DNA of 63,898 bases from Melghiribacillus thermohalophilus (GTDB lineage: Bacteria; Bacillota; Bacilli; Bacillales; Alkalibacillaceae). This document shows, in pieces, positions 1 to 8,309 of the stretch (position 1 is its first letter; each line of letters begins with the position of its first letter). The position numbers and the translations under genes were made by a program. Below the pieces are notes generated by a model. It searched no databases, was not told the DNA's origin, and saw only the letters and a list, made by a program, of their open reading frames with translations. The DNA is taken from contig NZ_SMAN01000019.1 in NCBI RefSeq assembly GCF_004342905.1, forward strand, positions 1-63,898. Reading direction: 5' to 3'.

Positions 1-26
1 TTTTTCGTATTTTCCCCATAGAAAAA

Positions 27-85
27 ATCCCCTCCATAGTAGACAGATTAATGTGCTTTCTTTTTTCTGTCTACTATAAGGGGAT
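27..85 (-). terminator. Intrinsic terminator downstream of khtTU and the small membrane protein gene
   Basis: An 11 bp perfect inverted repeat (36-46 with 67-77) is extended by a 7 bp outer stem (27-33 with 79-85), and on the minus strand it is followed by a run of six T. This fits a Rho-independent terminator for the minus-strand unit that ends at 194. The rest of 86-193 shows nothing else. Confidence 0.65.
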
Positions 86-193
86 CATATCAATTTAGGG
101 GGGCGATTTTTATCTTAACCGAATTATGCCATTATTTCCTGATAAACATCCTCGTTTTACTTGTTTCATCCATTGATCATTCATTGGCTGGAG

Positions 194-370
194 CTATGTT
201 TCTTTTTTTACGTTTTCTAAATCTTTGTGGAGCTTTTCTTCCTCTCGTCTGGATACTTTCAGAATTACCTTCATGGTAAAAACAGCACCAAGGAAGAAAA
301 TAGCGAGCGAGATAATGGCAGGAATATATTCCATTTTGTTTTCCGGGAAATACAGAAATTCCATCATCAT
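194..370 (-). CDS. Small single-span membrane protein, 58 aa, unknown function
   Basis: This short frame starts with three consecutive ATG codons (first at 370) after an AAGGTG-type ribosome binding site. The product has a polar start (MEFLYFPENK), one hydrophobic segment at about residues 15-36, and a highly charged C-terminal tail rich in Lys and Glu, as expected of a one-pass membrane protein with a cytoplasmic tail. It lies 92 bases downstream of khtU on the same strand and just upstream of a terminator, so it may belong to the same transcript. An overlapping 66-residue frame uses another phase and lacks membrane character. I do not recognise the family. A role as accessory subunit of the antiporter is only a guess from position. 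Confidence 0.6.
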   Translation of the reverse strand: MMMEFLYFPENKMEYIPAIISLAIFFLGAVFTMKVILKVSRREEEKLHKDLENVKKET

Positions 371-462
371 GCATCACACCTTTTGTAGGTAGTCATCAAT
401 CATAGTATACCATCTTTGCCCAGGAAAATCATTACCTGTACGATCCTGTCCGAGTAACATCG

Positions 463-1638
463 TTAACTGCCCGGCACTTTCAAACCCTTCTTCTTCTTGA
501 CAGGCTTCCCAAATAGTTTATTTGTCATCTGGGGAGCTCTCGTAAACAGCAGCATCCCTATGAGTGCCAGAAGAACAATATATATACCGCTGAATATTTT
601 AAACACACCTGTAGCTATACTGGCTATAATGACAGAAAATTCTCCCCTGGAGCAGAGAGAGAGACCTGCACGGAAGGAAACCCTCGGTGACAGACCGTAC
701 AGCTTTCCCCCAATGATGCCTACAAGCATCTTTCCTGCAATAGACCAGAAAACCAGAATTGCCAAAAGTGGCAGCATCGGCACCCCATTGACGAATTGGA
801 TGGTCGTACCAAAATAAACGAAGAAAATGGGCAGCACTAGATTCTGAATCGGATGAACCGTCTGCTCCACCCGCTCGATCCGTTCTACATCCGAAAGCAT
901 CATCCCTGCCAGAAATGCTCCAAGCACCTCTGAAAGCCCCAGCCATAACGCCAGGCCTCCATAAGATAACGCAATACCAATAAATAATGCGATTTTAAAA
1001 TCTTCGTCATGAATCTTATTTAAAAACTGATCAAACTTCTTAAAAACCGTTTTACCAAGAATAATCGCTGCTACCGTAATACCAAAGATTTTGATAACGA
1101 GAATGCCGCTATCAAAGAGGGTCATGGGTTCTCCCGTGCTTAAACCGATTATAATGGCTACCACAATGGGAGCCACCAGATCCTCAAATATTAAAATACC
1201 GAGTATGAATTCTGATTCTCTATTTGCCATTCTCCCTGTATCGCCCAGCAGTTTCGCCGTGATGGATGAACTGGTGGCATAAGCAACCCCGCCGAGCAAA
1301 AAGGCATAAAAAGGATCGAGGCCATACCAGATTCCGATGAAGGTAACAACTCCTAGATTAAGGAATACATCCAGAAGACCGGCAGGCCAGATTTTCCTGG
1401 CGATCCCGCCAAGGCGTTTTAATTTAAATTCCAGGCCGAGCAAGAAGAAAAGTATCACAATACCGATTTCGCTGGCAAAATGAAGAATCTCATGATGACT
1501 GATCCATTTTGCCAGTATGATGCCCAGGAGAATGTACAGAATGACATTAGGCATTTTCATTTTGAGGCTTAGAAACCCAAACCAGAAAACGAACAATAAA
1601 ACGATTCCTGCCCCCAAAAGTATAGGAAACTGCTCCAC
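463..1638 (-). CDS. khtU: Potassium/proton antiporter, CPA2 family (KhtU)
   Basis: This is a 391-residue polytopic membrane protein with about 12 hydrophobic segments and typical CPA2 (monovalent cation:proton antiporter-2) features, including the FFLLGLEF stretch near residue 65 and a GALLAGM-like AFLAGMMLSD segment near 245. It starts with GTG at 1638 after GGAGGAAACATAAACG, three bases past the khtT stop. Bacillus KhtU exports potassium in exchange for protons and is gated by the cytosolic subunit KhtT. The pairing with khtT immediately upstream supports that assignment over a KefB-like antiporter. Unlike KefB/C it has no fused RCK domain. It ends in a basic tail (KPVKKKKGLK). Confidence 0.88.
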   Translation of the reverse strand: MEQFPILLGAGIVLLFVFWFGFLSLKMKMPNVILYILLGIILAKWISHHEILHFASEIGIVILFFLLGLEFKLKRLGGIARKIWPAGLLDVFLNLGVVTFIGIWYGLDPFYAFLLGGVAYATSSSITAKLLGDTGRMANRESEFILGILIFEDLVAPIVVAIIIGLSTGEPMTLFDSGILVIKIFGITVAAIILGKTVFKKFDQFLNKIHDEDFKIALFIGIALSYGGLALWLGLSEVLGAFLAGMMLSDVERIERVEQTVHPIQNLVLPIFFVYFGTTIQFVNGVPMLPLLAILVFWSIAGKMLVGIIGGKLYGLSPRVSFRAGLSLCSRGEFSVIIASIATGVFKIFSGIYIVLLALIGMLLFTRAPQMTNKLFGKPVKKKKGLKVPGS

Positions 1639-1641
1639 CGT

Positions 1642-2133
1642 TTATGTTTCCTCCCCCTTGCAAATCCCCTCAAAATTTGCTACTTCTTCTTCTTTTCCCA
1701 TAATCATAATGACATCTCCCGGCAAAAGTTTCGTGTCCGGATCAGGGGAAGCGATCATTTCCTCTCCTTTTACAATTCCCATGACGGTTACCCCGGTTTT
1801 GTTTCGAATTTCTGACTCTTCAATCGTTTTATGGACTAATGGCGAATGTTCCTTCAGCTTAATCCAGTCCACAACAATTTGATTTTTGAACATCTTTAAT
1901 TTCTCTACATCCACTGGCTGGTAGGTAGCGCCCAGAAGCTGGGCACCCAGCTCCCGGGTTTCATCAGACGTTAGCTCCATGGAATAATCTGCTTCATCGC
2001 TATCGGCATCTTCAAAAAAGTAAAGTTCCCGTTTGCCAGTGTGATGGACAATCAATACGAGCATATGATCTTCTGCAGTCCGAAATGTAATTTTTTGTCC
2101 GATGCCCGGCAGCTGTGAGATGGATACACTCAT
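1642..2133 (-). CDS. khtT: Regulatory subunit of potassium/proton antiporter, TrkA-C domain (KhtT)
   Basis: From the ATG at 2133 (AAAGGAGATTTCCG spacing) the protein has 163 residues. A longer open frame runs back to 2199, but residues from MSVSISQLPGIGQK onward match the known KhtT beginning. The C-terminal half (about residues 85-160) is a TrkA-C/RCK-C ligand-binding domain with PLVHKTIEES, GVTVMGIV and PDPDTKLLPGDVIMIMG segments. KhtT senses pH and nucleotide (c-di-AMP in B. subtilis) and gates KhtU. The gene is 68 bases after ribH with no obvious hairpin terminator in between, so it may be co-transcribed with the riboflavin operon. No khtS gene is present upstream here. Confidence 0.88.
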   Translation of the reverse strand: MSVSISQLPGIGQKITFRTAEDHMLVLIVHHTGKRELYFFEDADSDEADYSMELTSDETRELGAQLLGATYQPVDVEKLKMFKNQIVVDWIKLKEHSPLVHKTIEESEIRNKTGVTVMGIVKGEEMIASPDPDTKLLPGDVIMIMGKEEEVANFEGICKGEET

Positions 2134-2201
2134 CGGAAATCTCCTTTCCAGCTCATCACAAGATTTTGGTGCGTTAAAAAGGATTAGGCCGGTATTCACT
2201 C

Positions 2202-2666
2202 TTAAAAGCTTTTATACAAATTGGCCATTTCGATGGCACTGACTCCGGCTTCCCAGCCTTTATTTCCCGCCTTTGTTCCGGCCCGCTCAATTGCCTGTTC
2301 GATCGTATCAGTCGTCAGCACCCCAAATATTACAGGGATTTCCGTTTCCATTCCTGCACTGGCAGTGCCTTTGGCAACCTCATTGCTTACATAATCAAAA
2401 TGAGGAGTGGCTCCACGTATGACGGTTCCCAGTGTAATAATCGCATCATATTTTCCGGCTTTGGCCATTTTTATAGCGGTCAGGGGAATTTCAAATGCGC
2501 CCGGAACCCAGGCTACATCGATATCCATTTCCTCTACTCCGTGCCTTTTTAAGGCATCCAGAGCTCCATTCAGTAATTTGCCGGTAATAAACTCATTGAA
2601 CCTTGATACAACAATCCCTATTTTCAAACCAGTTCCCACTAAGTTTCCTTCATAAACATTATACAT
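2202..2666 (-). CDS. ribH: 6,7-dimethyl-8-ribityllumazine synthase
   Basis: At 154 residues this is the usual length for lumazine synthase. It carries the family signatures SRFNEFIT near the N-terminus, WVPGAFEIP near residue 52, [14 protein letters not shown] (substrate phosphate loop and catalytic His) near 82, and the closing NKGWEAG. The enzyme condenses 5-amino-6-ribitylaminouracil with dihydroxybutanone phosphate, the penultimate step to riboflavin, in the cytoplasm, usually as a 60-subunit capsid. It is the last rib gene, 27 bases after ribBA and under the same FMN riboswitch. Start is ATG at 2666 after a GAGGAATGACATC-like site. Confidence 0.97.
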   Translation of the reverse strand: MYNVYEGNLVGTGLKIGIVVSRFNEFITGKLLNGALDALKRHGVEEMDIDVAWVPGAFEIPLTAIKMAKAGKYDAIITLGTVIRGATPHFDYVSNEVAKGTASAGMETEIPVIFGVLTTDTIEQAIERAGTKAGNKGWEAGVSAIEMANLYKSF

Positions 2667-2693
2667 GATGTCATTCCTCCTCGTTCATATTGA

Positions 2694-3896
2694 TTAAAGA
2701 TCGAGCATATGCCCTAATCTGGACTGTTTTGTTTTCAGGTATTGGTAGTTTTCTTCTTTTGGCGGGATTTTTAGGGGAACCCGTTCCACCAGTTCAAATC
2801 CATACCCTTTCAAACCAACAATTTTTCTTGGATTATTTGTTAACAGTTTCATTTTCTTTACGTGTAAATCTCTTAAGATCTGGGCGCCGATTCCATAATC
2901 CCTCAGATCGTCTGGAAAACCTAATTTATGGTTGGCATCTACCGTATCATACCCTTCTTCCTGGAGTTTGTAAGCTTTCAGTTTATTTAAAAGACCGATG
3001 CCCCTGCCTTCCTGTCGCATATAAAGAAGCACTCCTTTACCGGCCTTTTCAATTTGTTCTAGAGCTGCATGCAGCTGGGGGCCACAATCACATCGGTATG
3101 ATCCGAACACATCTCCGGTGAGGCATTCGGAATGCACCCTCACCAATACGGGTTCATCTTCATCCCACTCTCCTTTGATCAGTGCGATATGTTCTTTGCA
3201 GTCGACTTTGTTTGTAAAGGCAATGGCTTTAAAGTCCCCAAAGGATGTAGGTAGCTCAATTTCTACTTCCCTCTGAATCAGTTTTTCTTTTTTGCGCCGA
3301 TATTTGATCAGGTCTTCAATGGTTATCATTTTCAGGTTAAACTTTTCCGCGATTTCCCTCAGCTCAGGCACCCTTGCCATCGTCCCGTTTTCATTCATGA
3401 TTTCACAGATCACACCTGCTGGATGCGCTCCTGATAATCGGGCTAGATCCACTGCTGCTTCCGTATGGCCTGCGCGACGGAGCACCCCGCCTTTCCTGGC
3501 AACGAGAGGAAAAATATGTCCGGGTCTTTTAAAATCTTCTGGCCGGCTTTCATCATCAATCAGTTTCATGATCGTCTCTGACCGCTCAAAGGCACTAATG
3601 CCTGTATGGGTTTCTTTATAATCAATGCTGACGGTAAATGCGGTACCGTGACTGTCGGTATTGACCTCTGTCATGGGATGCAAATGCAATTGATCCGCTT
3701 TTTCTTCTGTAATCGGAACACATACTAGCCCGCGACCTTCCTTGATCATAAAATTCACCACTTCAGGTGTAGCCTTTTCTGCAAGGGCAACAAAATCCCC
3801 TTCATTTTCACGGTTTTCATCATCCACCACAATAATCACTTTTCCCTGTTTTAGATCTTCCAGCGCTTCTTCTATGGGATAAAACATGCTGTCCAC
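2694..3896 (-). CDS. ribBA: Bifunctional 3,4-dihydroxy-2-butanone-4-phosphate synthase / GTP cyclohydrolase II
   Basis: The protein has 400 residues. The N-terminal half (about 1-205) is the RibB domain with the acidic [13 protein letters not shown] loop and the [11 protein letters not shown] motif. The C-terminal half (about 206-400) is the RibA domain with the zinc site C-x10-CDC (HSECLTGD...YRCDCG) and the RQEGRGIGL loop. It supplies both branches of riboflavin precursors, from ribulose 5-phosphate and GTP. The fused arrangement is standard in Bacillus. It sits 6 bases from ribE and shares the transcript. Both catalytic halves look intact. Confidence 0.97.
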   Translation of the reverse strand: MDSMFYPIEEALEDLKQGKVIIVVDDENRENEGDFVALAEKATPEVVNFMIKEGRGLVCVPITEEKADQLHLHPMTEVNTDSHGTAFTVSIDYKETHTGISAFERSETIMKLIDDESRPEDFKRPGHIFPLVARKGGVLRRAGHTEAAVDLARLSGAHPAGVICEIMNENGTMARVPELREIAEKFNLKMITIEDLIKYRRKKEKLIQREVEIELPTSFGDFKAIAFTNKVDCKEHIALIKGEWDEDEPVLVRVHSECLTGDVFGSYRCDCGPQLHAALEQIEKAGKGVLLYMRQEGRGIGLLNKLKAYKLQEEGYDTVDANHKLGFPDDLRDYGIGAQILRDLHVKKMKLLTNNPRKIVGLKGYGFELVERVPLKIPPKEENYQYLKTKQSRLGHMLDL

Positions 3897-3902
3897 CTCT
3901 TT

Positions 3903-4553
3903 TTAGTCCAAAAATCCGTTGGTTTTTAAATCTTCCATCGTAATCCCACCGGCTCGTTTTTCAGCCGACCGGTTCAACATTCTATATACATACTTTGTTA
4001 ACATATCGCACTCAATATTAACCACATCCCCCTGACTTTTACGGGATAAGATGGTCACTTCCTGTGTATGGGGAATTAATGATATGGTAAAAGACGAGTC
4101 GGTCAGATCAAAAATGGTTAAGGAAGTGCCGTCAACAGCCACTGATCCTTTACTTAACATATATTTTGTCAAATCACCCGGTAAGGAAATCTCCATGTAC
4201 AGAGCATTTTCCCTTGAATATCGGTTTTTAATGACCCCTGTTCCATCTACATGACCGGTGACAAAATGCCCACCGAATCTACCGCCTGCAGCCATGGCCA
4301 GCTCCAAATTGACCGCATCGCCCCGGCCAAGGGACTTCAATGATGTGGCCTGAAACGTTTCAGGCATGACATCCACAGAAAAAGAGCTTGCGTCAAATCT
4401 GGTAACGGTTAAACAAACTCCATTGACGGAAATACTGTCGCCGATTTGTATGTCCTCTAACATTTTTCTGCACTGAATATCCATTTCCATTGCTTCACGT
4501 TCCCTGTGAATCTGTTTAATGGTTCCAACTTCTTCAACAATCCCTGTAAACAT
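3903..4553 (-). CDS. ribE: Riboflavin synthase, alpha chain
   Basis: The 216-residue protein consists of two homologous lumazine-binding repeats, each with its own version of GDSISVNGVCLTV (near 38) and KGSVAVDGTSLTI (near 135). The N-terminal MFTGIVEEVG is diagnostic. It dismutates two 6,7-dimethyl-8-ribityllumazine molecules to riboflavin and the pyrimidine co-product. Its ATG overlaps the ribD stop by one base (TGATG), which points to translational coupling. The C-terminal end (MEDLKTNGFLD) matches the family. The symbol ribB is also used for it in B. subtilis literature. Confidence 0.97.
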   Translation of the reverse strand: MFTGIVEEVGTIKQIHREREAMEMDIQCRKMLEDIQIGDSISVNGVCLTVTRFDASSFSVDVMPETFQATSLKSLGRGDAVNLELAMAAGGRFGGHFVTGHVDGTGVIKNRYSRENALYMEISLPGDLTKYMLSKGSVAVDGTSLTIFDLTDSSFTISLIPHTQEVTILSRKSQGDVVNIECDMLTKYVYRMLNRSAEKRAGGITMEDLKTNGFLD

Positions 4554-5662
4554 CAGGTTGCCTCCTTCCTGATGGGCCTGGCCACAATTTTTAAATCCTG
4601 TCCCAGAGATTTCACTTCCACAAATTCAAAAGGAAGACTTTCAACTATTTTTTCTGCACCTTTTCCTGAAAAAAACGGTCTGGCATCAGAACCACCAACC
4701 AATTTCGGGGCCATATACATAATGATTTGATTCACATAACCGGATTCTATAAAGGATGTGTGGATCTTTGCACCGCCCTCTACAAACAGGCTTAAAATAT
4801 TTTGTTTTGCCAGTACAGTAAGCAGTTCAGAAATATCAATCCTGTCTGTATTCAGACGAATGACAGCTACTCCCCTTGCTTGAAGGGTTAACTCCTTTTC
4901 TGCATCAGCCTCTTTTGAGCATATGACTATGGTTTCAGTTGATAAATCCTGAATAACATTGGCGTGCAAAGGAATGCGCAGATGGGTATCCAGCACAATG
5001 CGTATGGGGCTTATTCCTCCGTGGGGCAAACGGGTGGTTAGCCGCGGATTATCCTGAATGATGGTATCGATTCCAACTAAGATCGCATCATGTCTGTGTC
5101 TTAATTCATGAACATCCAGTCTCGCAGTTTCACTCGTAATCCATTTACTGTCTCCTGTATGTGTAGCCATTTTTCCATCCATAGATACAGCCGTTTTCAA
5201 TGTAACGAACGGTTTTCCCGTTTTCATGAAGTGAAAAAAGGGTTCGTTCAGCTTTTGGGCTTCCTGTTCACAGATGCCGGTCTCAACTTCGACACCTTCC
5301 TGTTTCAACCACTGAACACCACGTCCGGAAACGTTCGGATTCGGGTCAAGGGTAGCTATATATACTTTTTTAATCCCGTGTTCGATAATTGCCTTTGAAC
5401 AGGGAGGGGTTTTCCCATAATGGGAACAGGGTTCTAAGGTTACAAACATATCGGCACCCTTTGCATCAGAACCCGCCTGTTTTAAAGCATTCACTTCAGC
5501 GTGGGCCTCTCCAGCTTTCACATGTACACCGGCCCCAATCAGTCTCCCTTCCTTCACGATTACGGCTCCTACAGACGGATTTGGGCTCGTCTGGCCAAGG
5601 GTCTGTCTGGCCAGATCAAGGGCTAATTTCATGTATTTCTCTTTATATGATACCTCTTCCAA
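4553..5662 (-). CDS. ribD: Bifunctional pyrimidine deaminase / reductase of riboflavin synthesis
   Basis: The 369-residue protein has an N-terminal deaminase domain (about 1-145) with zinc ligands in HAEVNAL and PCSHYGKTPPCS, and a C-terminal reductase domain (about 150-369) with TLKTAVSMDGKMAT, GDSKWITSE and the closing EGGAKIHTSF. It converts the GTP cyclohydrolase II product in two steps. The start is a TTG at 5662 preceded by GGGAGGGTGATCAGGAT; the ATG ten codons later has no comparable site, so TTG is preferred. It is the first gene of the operon, directly downstream of the FMN riboswitch and its terminator. Confidence 0.95.
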   Translation of the reverse strand: MEEVSYKEKYMKLALDLARQTLGQTSPNPSVGAVIVKEGRLIGAGVHVKAGEAHAEVNALKQAGSDAKGADMFVTLEPCSHYGKTPPCSKAIIEHGIKKVYIATLDPNPNVSGRGVQWLKQEGVEVETGICEQEAQKLNEPFFHFMKTGKPFVTLKTAVSMDGKMATHTGDSKWITSETARLDVHELRHRHDAILVGIDTIIQDNPRLTTRLPHGGISPIRIVLDTHLRIPLHANVIQDLSTETIVICSKEADAEKELTLQARGVAVIRLNTDRIDISELLTVLAKQNILSLFVEGGAKIHTSFIESGYVNQIIMYMAPKLVGGSDARPFFSGKGAEKIVESLPFEFVEVKSLGQDLKIVARPIRKEAT

Positions 5663-5771
5663 ATCCTGATCACCCTCCCATCTTTAATAATGGATTGTAC
5701 CAACGCCTGTTCTTTCAGACTTCAGAAGGAATGGCGGACAATGGATCGAGATATCCCGCCAACTCAAACAT

Positions 5772-5798
5772 AAAAGCCCCGGCAGATACAGCCGGGGC
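5772..5798 (-). terminator. Intrinsic terminator of the FMN riboswitch
   Basis: On the minus strand GCCCCGGC and GCCGGGGC form an 8 bp stem with a 7-base loop, followed by TTTTA. It lies between the FMN aptamer and ribD, so FMN binding is expected to favour this hairpin and stop transcription of the rib genes. Confidence 0.85.
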
Positions 5799-5852
5799 CC
5801 TGTTATACATATGAAGACATGACAAAACTGGTGCTCTTAAAAGAACACATGT

Positions 5853-5999
5853 CTTTCCTTCTCCCATCCAGACTTTCACTGTCGGTCCCGGATTTTCACC
5901 GGATCCACCGCAAACATCCTGTTTACGGGTCACGGACTGAGAACGGGAATACCGTCCATCACCGCCGGTCGGGAATTTCACCCTGCCCCGAAGGAAAAG
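5853..5999 (-). promoter_or_regulatory. FMN riboswitch (RFN element)
   Basis: Read on the minus strand, all conserved RFN blocks are present in order: CTTCGGGGCAGGGTGAAATT, CCCGACCGGCGGT, the AGTCCGTGACCC segment, GGTGGATCCGGTGAAA, and GGACCGACAGTGAAAGTC with GGATGGGAGAAGG. The closing P1 helix pairs 5853-5860 with 5991-5999. It senses flavin mononucleotide and controls ribD-ribE-ribBA-ribH through the terminator at 5772-5798. Confidence 0.97.
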
Positions 6000-6020
6000 C
6001 CTATATCTATTTTCCTTTAG

Positions 6021-6050
6021 ATTATCCATGTTTATGACCCCGAATGTCAA
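6021..6050 (-). promoter_or_regulatory. Sigma-A promoter of the rib operon
   Basis: On the minus strand there is TTGACA (6045-6050), an 18-base spacer and GATAAT (6021-6026), immediately upstream of the FMN aptamer. Confidence 0.75.
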
Positions 6051-6215
6051 GAAACAATGCTTGATTCATTCGTGTTTTTCGGTAACATTTTAAGAATGTT
6101 TTCATAATGAATGAAAGAACGTAACAACGTTCCAGATCTGGGAATGTCAGTTTCATTGTTTTTATCCCGGGGATATGATACCTTAAACTTGCAGATGAGG
6201 AAGGAGGAATGAAAA

Positions 6216-6926
6216 ATGAGTGTACATATTGGAGCGAAAAAAGGTGATATTGCCGATAAAATATTACTGCCCGGTGATCCGCTCCGGGCAAAGCATATCG
6301 CGGAAAACTTTCTGGAAAATGTCTATTGCTATAACGAGGTAAGGGGGATGTATGGCTATACCGGAACTTATAAAGGTAAAAAAGTTTCGGTTCAGGGAAC
6401 AGGGATGGGAGTGCCGTCCATATCCATTTATGTGAATGAGCTGATTCAGGAATATGATGTCCAGACGCTGATTCGGGTAGGTACCTGCGGGGCATTGCAA
6501 AAAGACGTAAGGGTTCGGGATGTCATTCTTGCATCGACCTCTACCACTGATTCCCAGATGAATCGGATGGTATTTGGCGGCATTGATTTTGCACCGGCTG
6601 CTGACTTTGAATTATTAAAACACGCCTATGAGGCCGGCAACGAAAAGGGATTAAAGCTTCGTGTAGGCAATGTGTTCACCAGTGACAGCTTTTATCGTGA
6701 CAATGCCATGGAACTTTTTGAATTATTGGCAAAATATAATGTTCTTGCCGTTGAAATGGAGACAACTGCTTTATATACACTGGCTGCCAAATTTAACCGA
6801 AAAGCCCTTTCTGTTTTAACCGTCAGTGATCATGTCATCACCGGAGAAGAAACAACAGCCCAGGAACGTCAGACAACGTTCAATGACATGATTGAAATTG
6901 CTCTGGAAGCTGCCATCCAGTCCTAA
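6216..6926 (+). CDS. deoD: Purine-nucleoside phosphorylase, DeoD type
   Basis: The 236-residue protein is the usual length for the hexameric trimeric-fold PNP (NP-I family). Visible motifs are [15 protein letters not shown] (phosphate-binding) near residue 20, the signature [12 protein letters not shown] near 65, RVGTCGAL near 88, [13 protein letters not shown] (purine and ribose binding) near 180, and [12 protein letters not shown] with the catalytic Asp near 205. It cleaves purine (deoxy)nucleosides with phosphate for salvage in the cytoplasm. Start is ATG at 6216 after AAGGAGGAATGAAAA. It reads away from the rib operon; the shared upstream region 6051-6215 has no clear second operator. Confidence 0.96.
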   Translation: MSVHIGAKKGDIADKILLPGDPLRAKHIAENFLENVYCYNEVRGMYGYTGTYKGKKVSVQGTGMGVPSISIYVNELIQEYDVQTLIRVGTCGALQKDVRVRDVILASTSTTDSQMNRMVFGGIDFAPAADFELLKHAYEAGNEKGLKLRVGNVFTSDSFYRDNAMELFELLAKYNVLAVEMETTALYTLAAKFNRKALSVLTVSDHVITGEETTAQERQTTFNDMIEIALEAAIQS

Positions 6927-6940
6927 GGTACATCCATTTC

Positions 6941-7002
6941 TCTGATCTGCTATAAGAAGCGCGGCCAACGGTTCAGGCAAACATTCCTTATAGCAGATCA
7001 GA
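6941..7002. repeat. Long inverted repeat downstream of deoD
   Basis: A 16 bp perfect stem (6941-6956 with 6987-7002) encloses a 30-base loop. No T run follows on the plus strand, so it is not a standard Rho-independent terminator. It may stabilise or end the deoD transcript. Confidence 0.6.
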
Positions 7003-7058
7003 TCTGTTCACCTTTCTTAAAAGGAAAACATATCTTGAAGGTAAAAGGAGGGTGACAG

Positions 7059-7421
7059 ATGAATTTCCGTTATTTTGGTCATTCCCAATATATCAGACAA
7101 CTGGCTTTCAATCACTACCGACCTGAATACCCACCAATTGATCCTTCCCAATTTCAGTCTTCTCTTTCTTTATATTCAGAACTTATTCAGGATGCGGAAA
7201 AAATCATTCTGTATTTTAAAAATTCTGAGCAAGCATCTCGCCGTTTAATGGAAGCAGCCCAGCAGTCCGACAGCGAACAAGCCAGGAAAATCATCCAGCA
7301 ATCCGGCATTTCCCATCCCATTACAGTAAATTTTACACCCAATCAACTGATCATAACCCTTTTGTCAAACCATAGCACGCCTGGACATTGCTGCGAATTA
7401 AAAATGGTCGTATTCTGGTAA
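7059..7421 (+). CDS. Conserved hypothetical protein, 120 aa
   Basis: Begins at ATG 7059 after AAAAGGAGGGTGACAG, an excellent ribosome binding site, so the gene is likely real. The product starts with an aromatic-rich, basic stretch (MNFRYFGHSQYIRQL), has a probable amphipathic helix at about residues 35-80 and a beta-rich C-terminal part containing HCCELKMVVFW. There is no signal peptide or membrane span. It stands alone between deoD and bioY, and the bioY operator begins right behind its stop codon. I do not recognise the family and infer no function. Confidence 0.6.
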   Translation: MNFRYFGHSQYIRQLAFNHYRPEYPPIDPSQFQSSLSLYSELIQDAEKIILYFKNSEQASRRLMEAAQQSDSEQARKIIQQSGISHPITVNFTPNQLIITLLSNHSTPGHCCELKMVVFW

Positions 7422-7422
7422 T

Positions 7423-7478
7423 TGTATTGTCAACTAACAAAATATCCGGTTGACAATACAGGACGTTCCTTCTATGAT
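7423..7478 (+). promoter_or_regulatory. BirA operator overlapping the bioY promoter
   Basis: A 12 bp perfect inverted repeat (7423-7434 and 7449-7460, 14-base spacer) contains the BirA half sites TTGTCAAC and GTTGACAA. The right half site supplies the -35 box TTGACA (7450-7455), followed by 17 bases and TATGAT (7473-7478). Biotin-charged BirA bound here would block the promoter. Confidence 0.88.
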
Positions 7479-7503
7479 AAGAGAAGAAGTAGGAGGGACA
7501 GTT

Positions 7504-8124
7504 ATGATCACACAAAAAAGACAGTTTCAAACCATTGATCTTACCATGGGAGCCCTATTTGTGGGTTTAATGGCCATTGGAGCAAACATTTCAGTATGGT
7601 TACCCTTTTTAAAAGTGACATTTGGAGGGACCACCATTCCGATTTCACTACAAACTTTTTTTGCATTGCTTGCCGGATTGTTATTGGGTAGTCGTTTAGG
7701 TGCATTTTCCATGATTGCTTACCTACTTGTGGGAGCAACCGGTGTTCCTGTTTATTCCGAAATGAGCGGGGGCGTCATTCATTTAGCAAGCCCTACAGGC
7801 GGATTTTTGATTTCTTTTATTTTTGTTGCCTGGGTAGCAGGATTCATTGTGGAAAAATCTAAGCAAACCGCCTCTTTCGGTACATATATTGCCGCATCGC
7901 TAACCGGTCTGGCAGTAAATTATTTAATCGGGACTCATTATATGTATGCATCATTAAATTGGTGGATGGATTCGGAAATCTCCCTGTCTGCCGCATGGTC
8001 GATCATGGTTCCTTTTCTCGTCAAAGATATGATTTTAACATTTGTTGTTGCTGCTATTTCCGTCAAAATGGTGCCGAGAATTAGCTCCATCATTTCTTCA
8101 AGACCCATTTCAAGCAGATCTTAG
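7504..8124 (+). CDS. bioY: Biotin transporter S component BioY
   Basis: The protein from ATG 7504 (AGGAGGGACAGTT spacing) has 206 residues with about six membrane segments. BioY family features are the LGSRLGAFSMIAYLLVGATGVPV segment (about residues 60-80), SPTGGFLISF near 100, and the C-terminal PFLVKDMILTFVVA. BioY binds biotin and works alone or with an ECF energising module. A longer frame from 7450 would run through the -10 box and is rejected. The BirA operator directly upstream confirms the biotin role. Related genes in B. subtilis are yuhI/bioY-type, located in the same yui neighbourhood. Confidence 0.93.
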   Translation: MITQKRQFQTIDLTMGALFVGLMAIGANISVWLPFLKVTFGGTTIPISLQTFFALLAGLLLGSRLGAFSMIAYLLVGATGVPVYSEMSGGVIHLASPTGGFLISFIFVAWVAGFIVEKSKQTASFGTYIAASLTGLAVNYLIGTHYMYASLNWWMDSEISLSAAWSIMVPFLVKDMILTFVVAAISVKMVPRISSIISSRPISSRS

Positions 8125-8215
8125 AGAAACAGGAAGCGCTTTTGCCAGCATGTAGGATAGGTTTGATGTAGCAACAAAATAAAACCGGATTAATGAAATG
8201 CTTTATCGTTAACCA

Positions 8216-8246
8216 AAAATAGCATACCCTTCTGGTATGCTATTTT
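8216..8246. terminator. Bidirectional terminator between bioY and pepA
   Basis: A 13 bp perfect stem (8216-8228 with 8234-8246) with a five-base loop is flanked by A and T runs, so it can act for both convergent genes. Confidence 0.85.
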
Positions 8247-8309
8247 GATGCTCACTTGATTTAATGACTTAAAGGAGGAAAGGAACAACAAATATTCTAT
8301 CTCATTCCG

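Noticed and set aside
5715-6050. Minus-strand frame of 111 codons across the FMN riboswitch
   Set aside because: It is read through the aptamer and terminator; conserved RNA structure explains the sequence.
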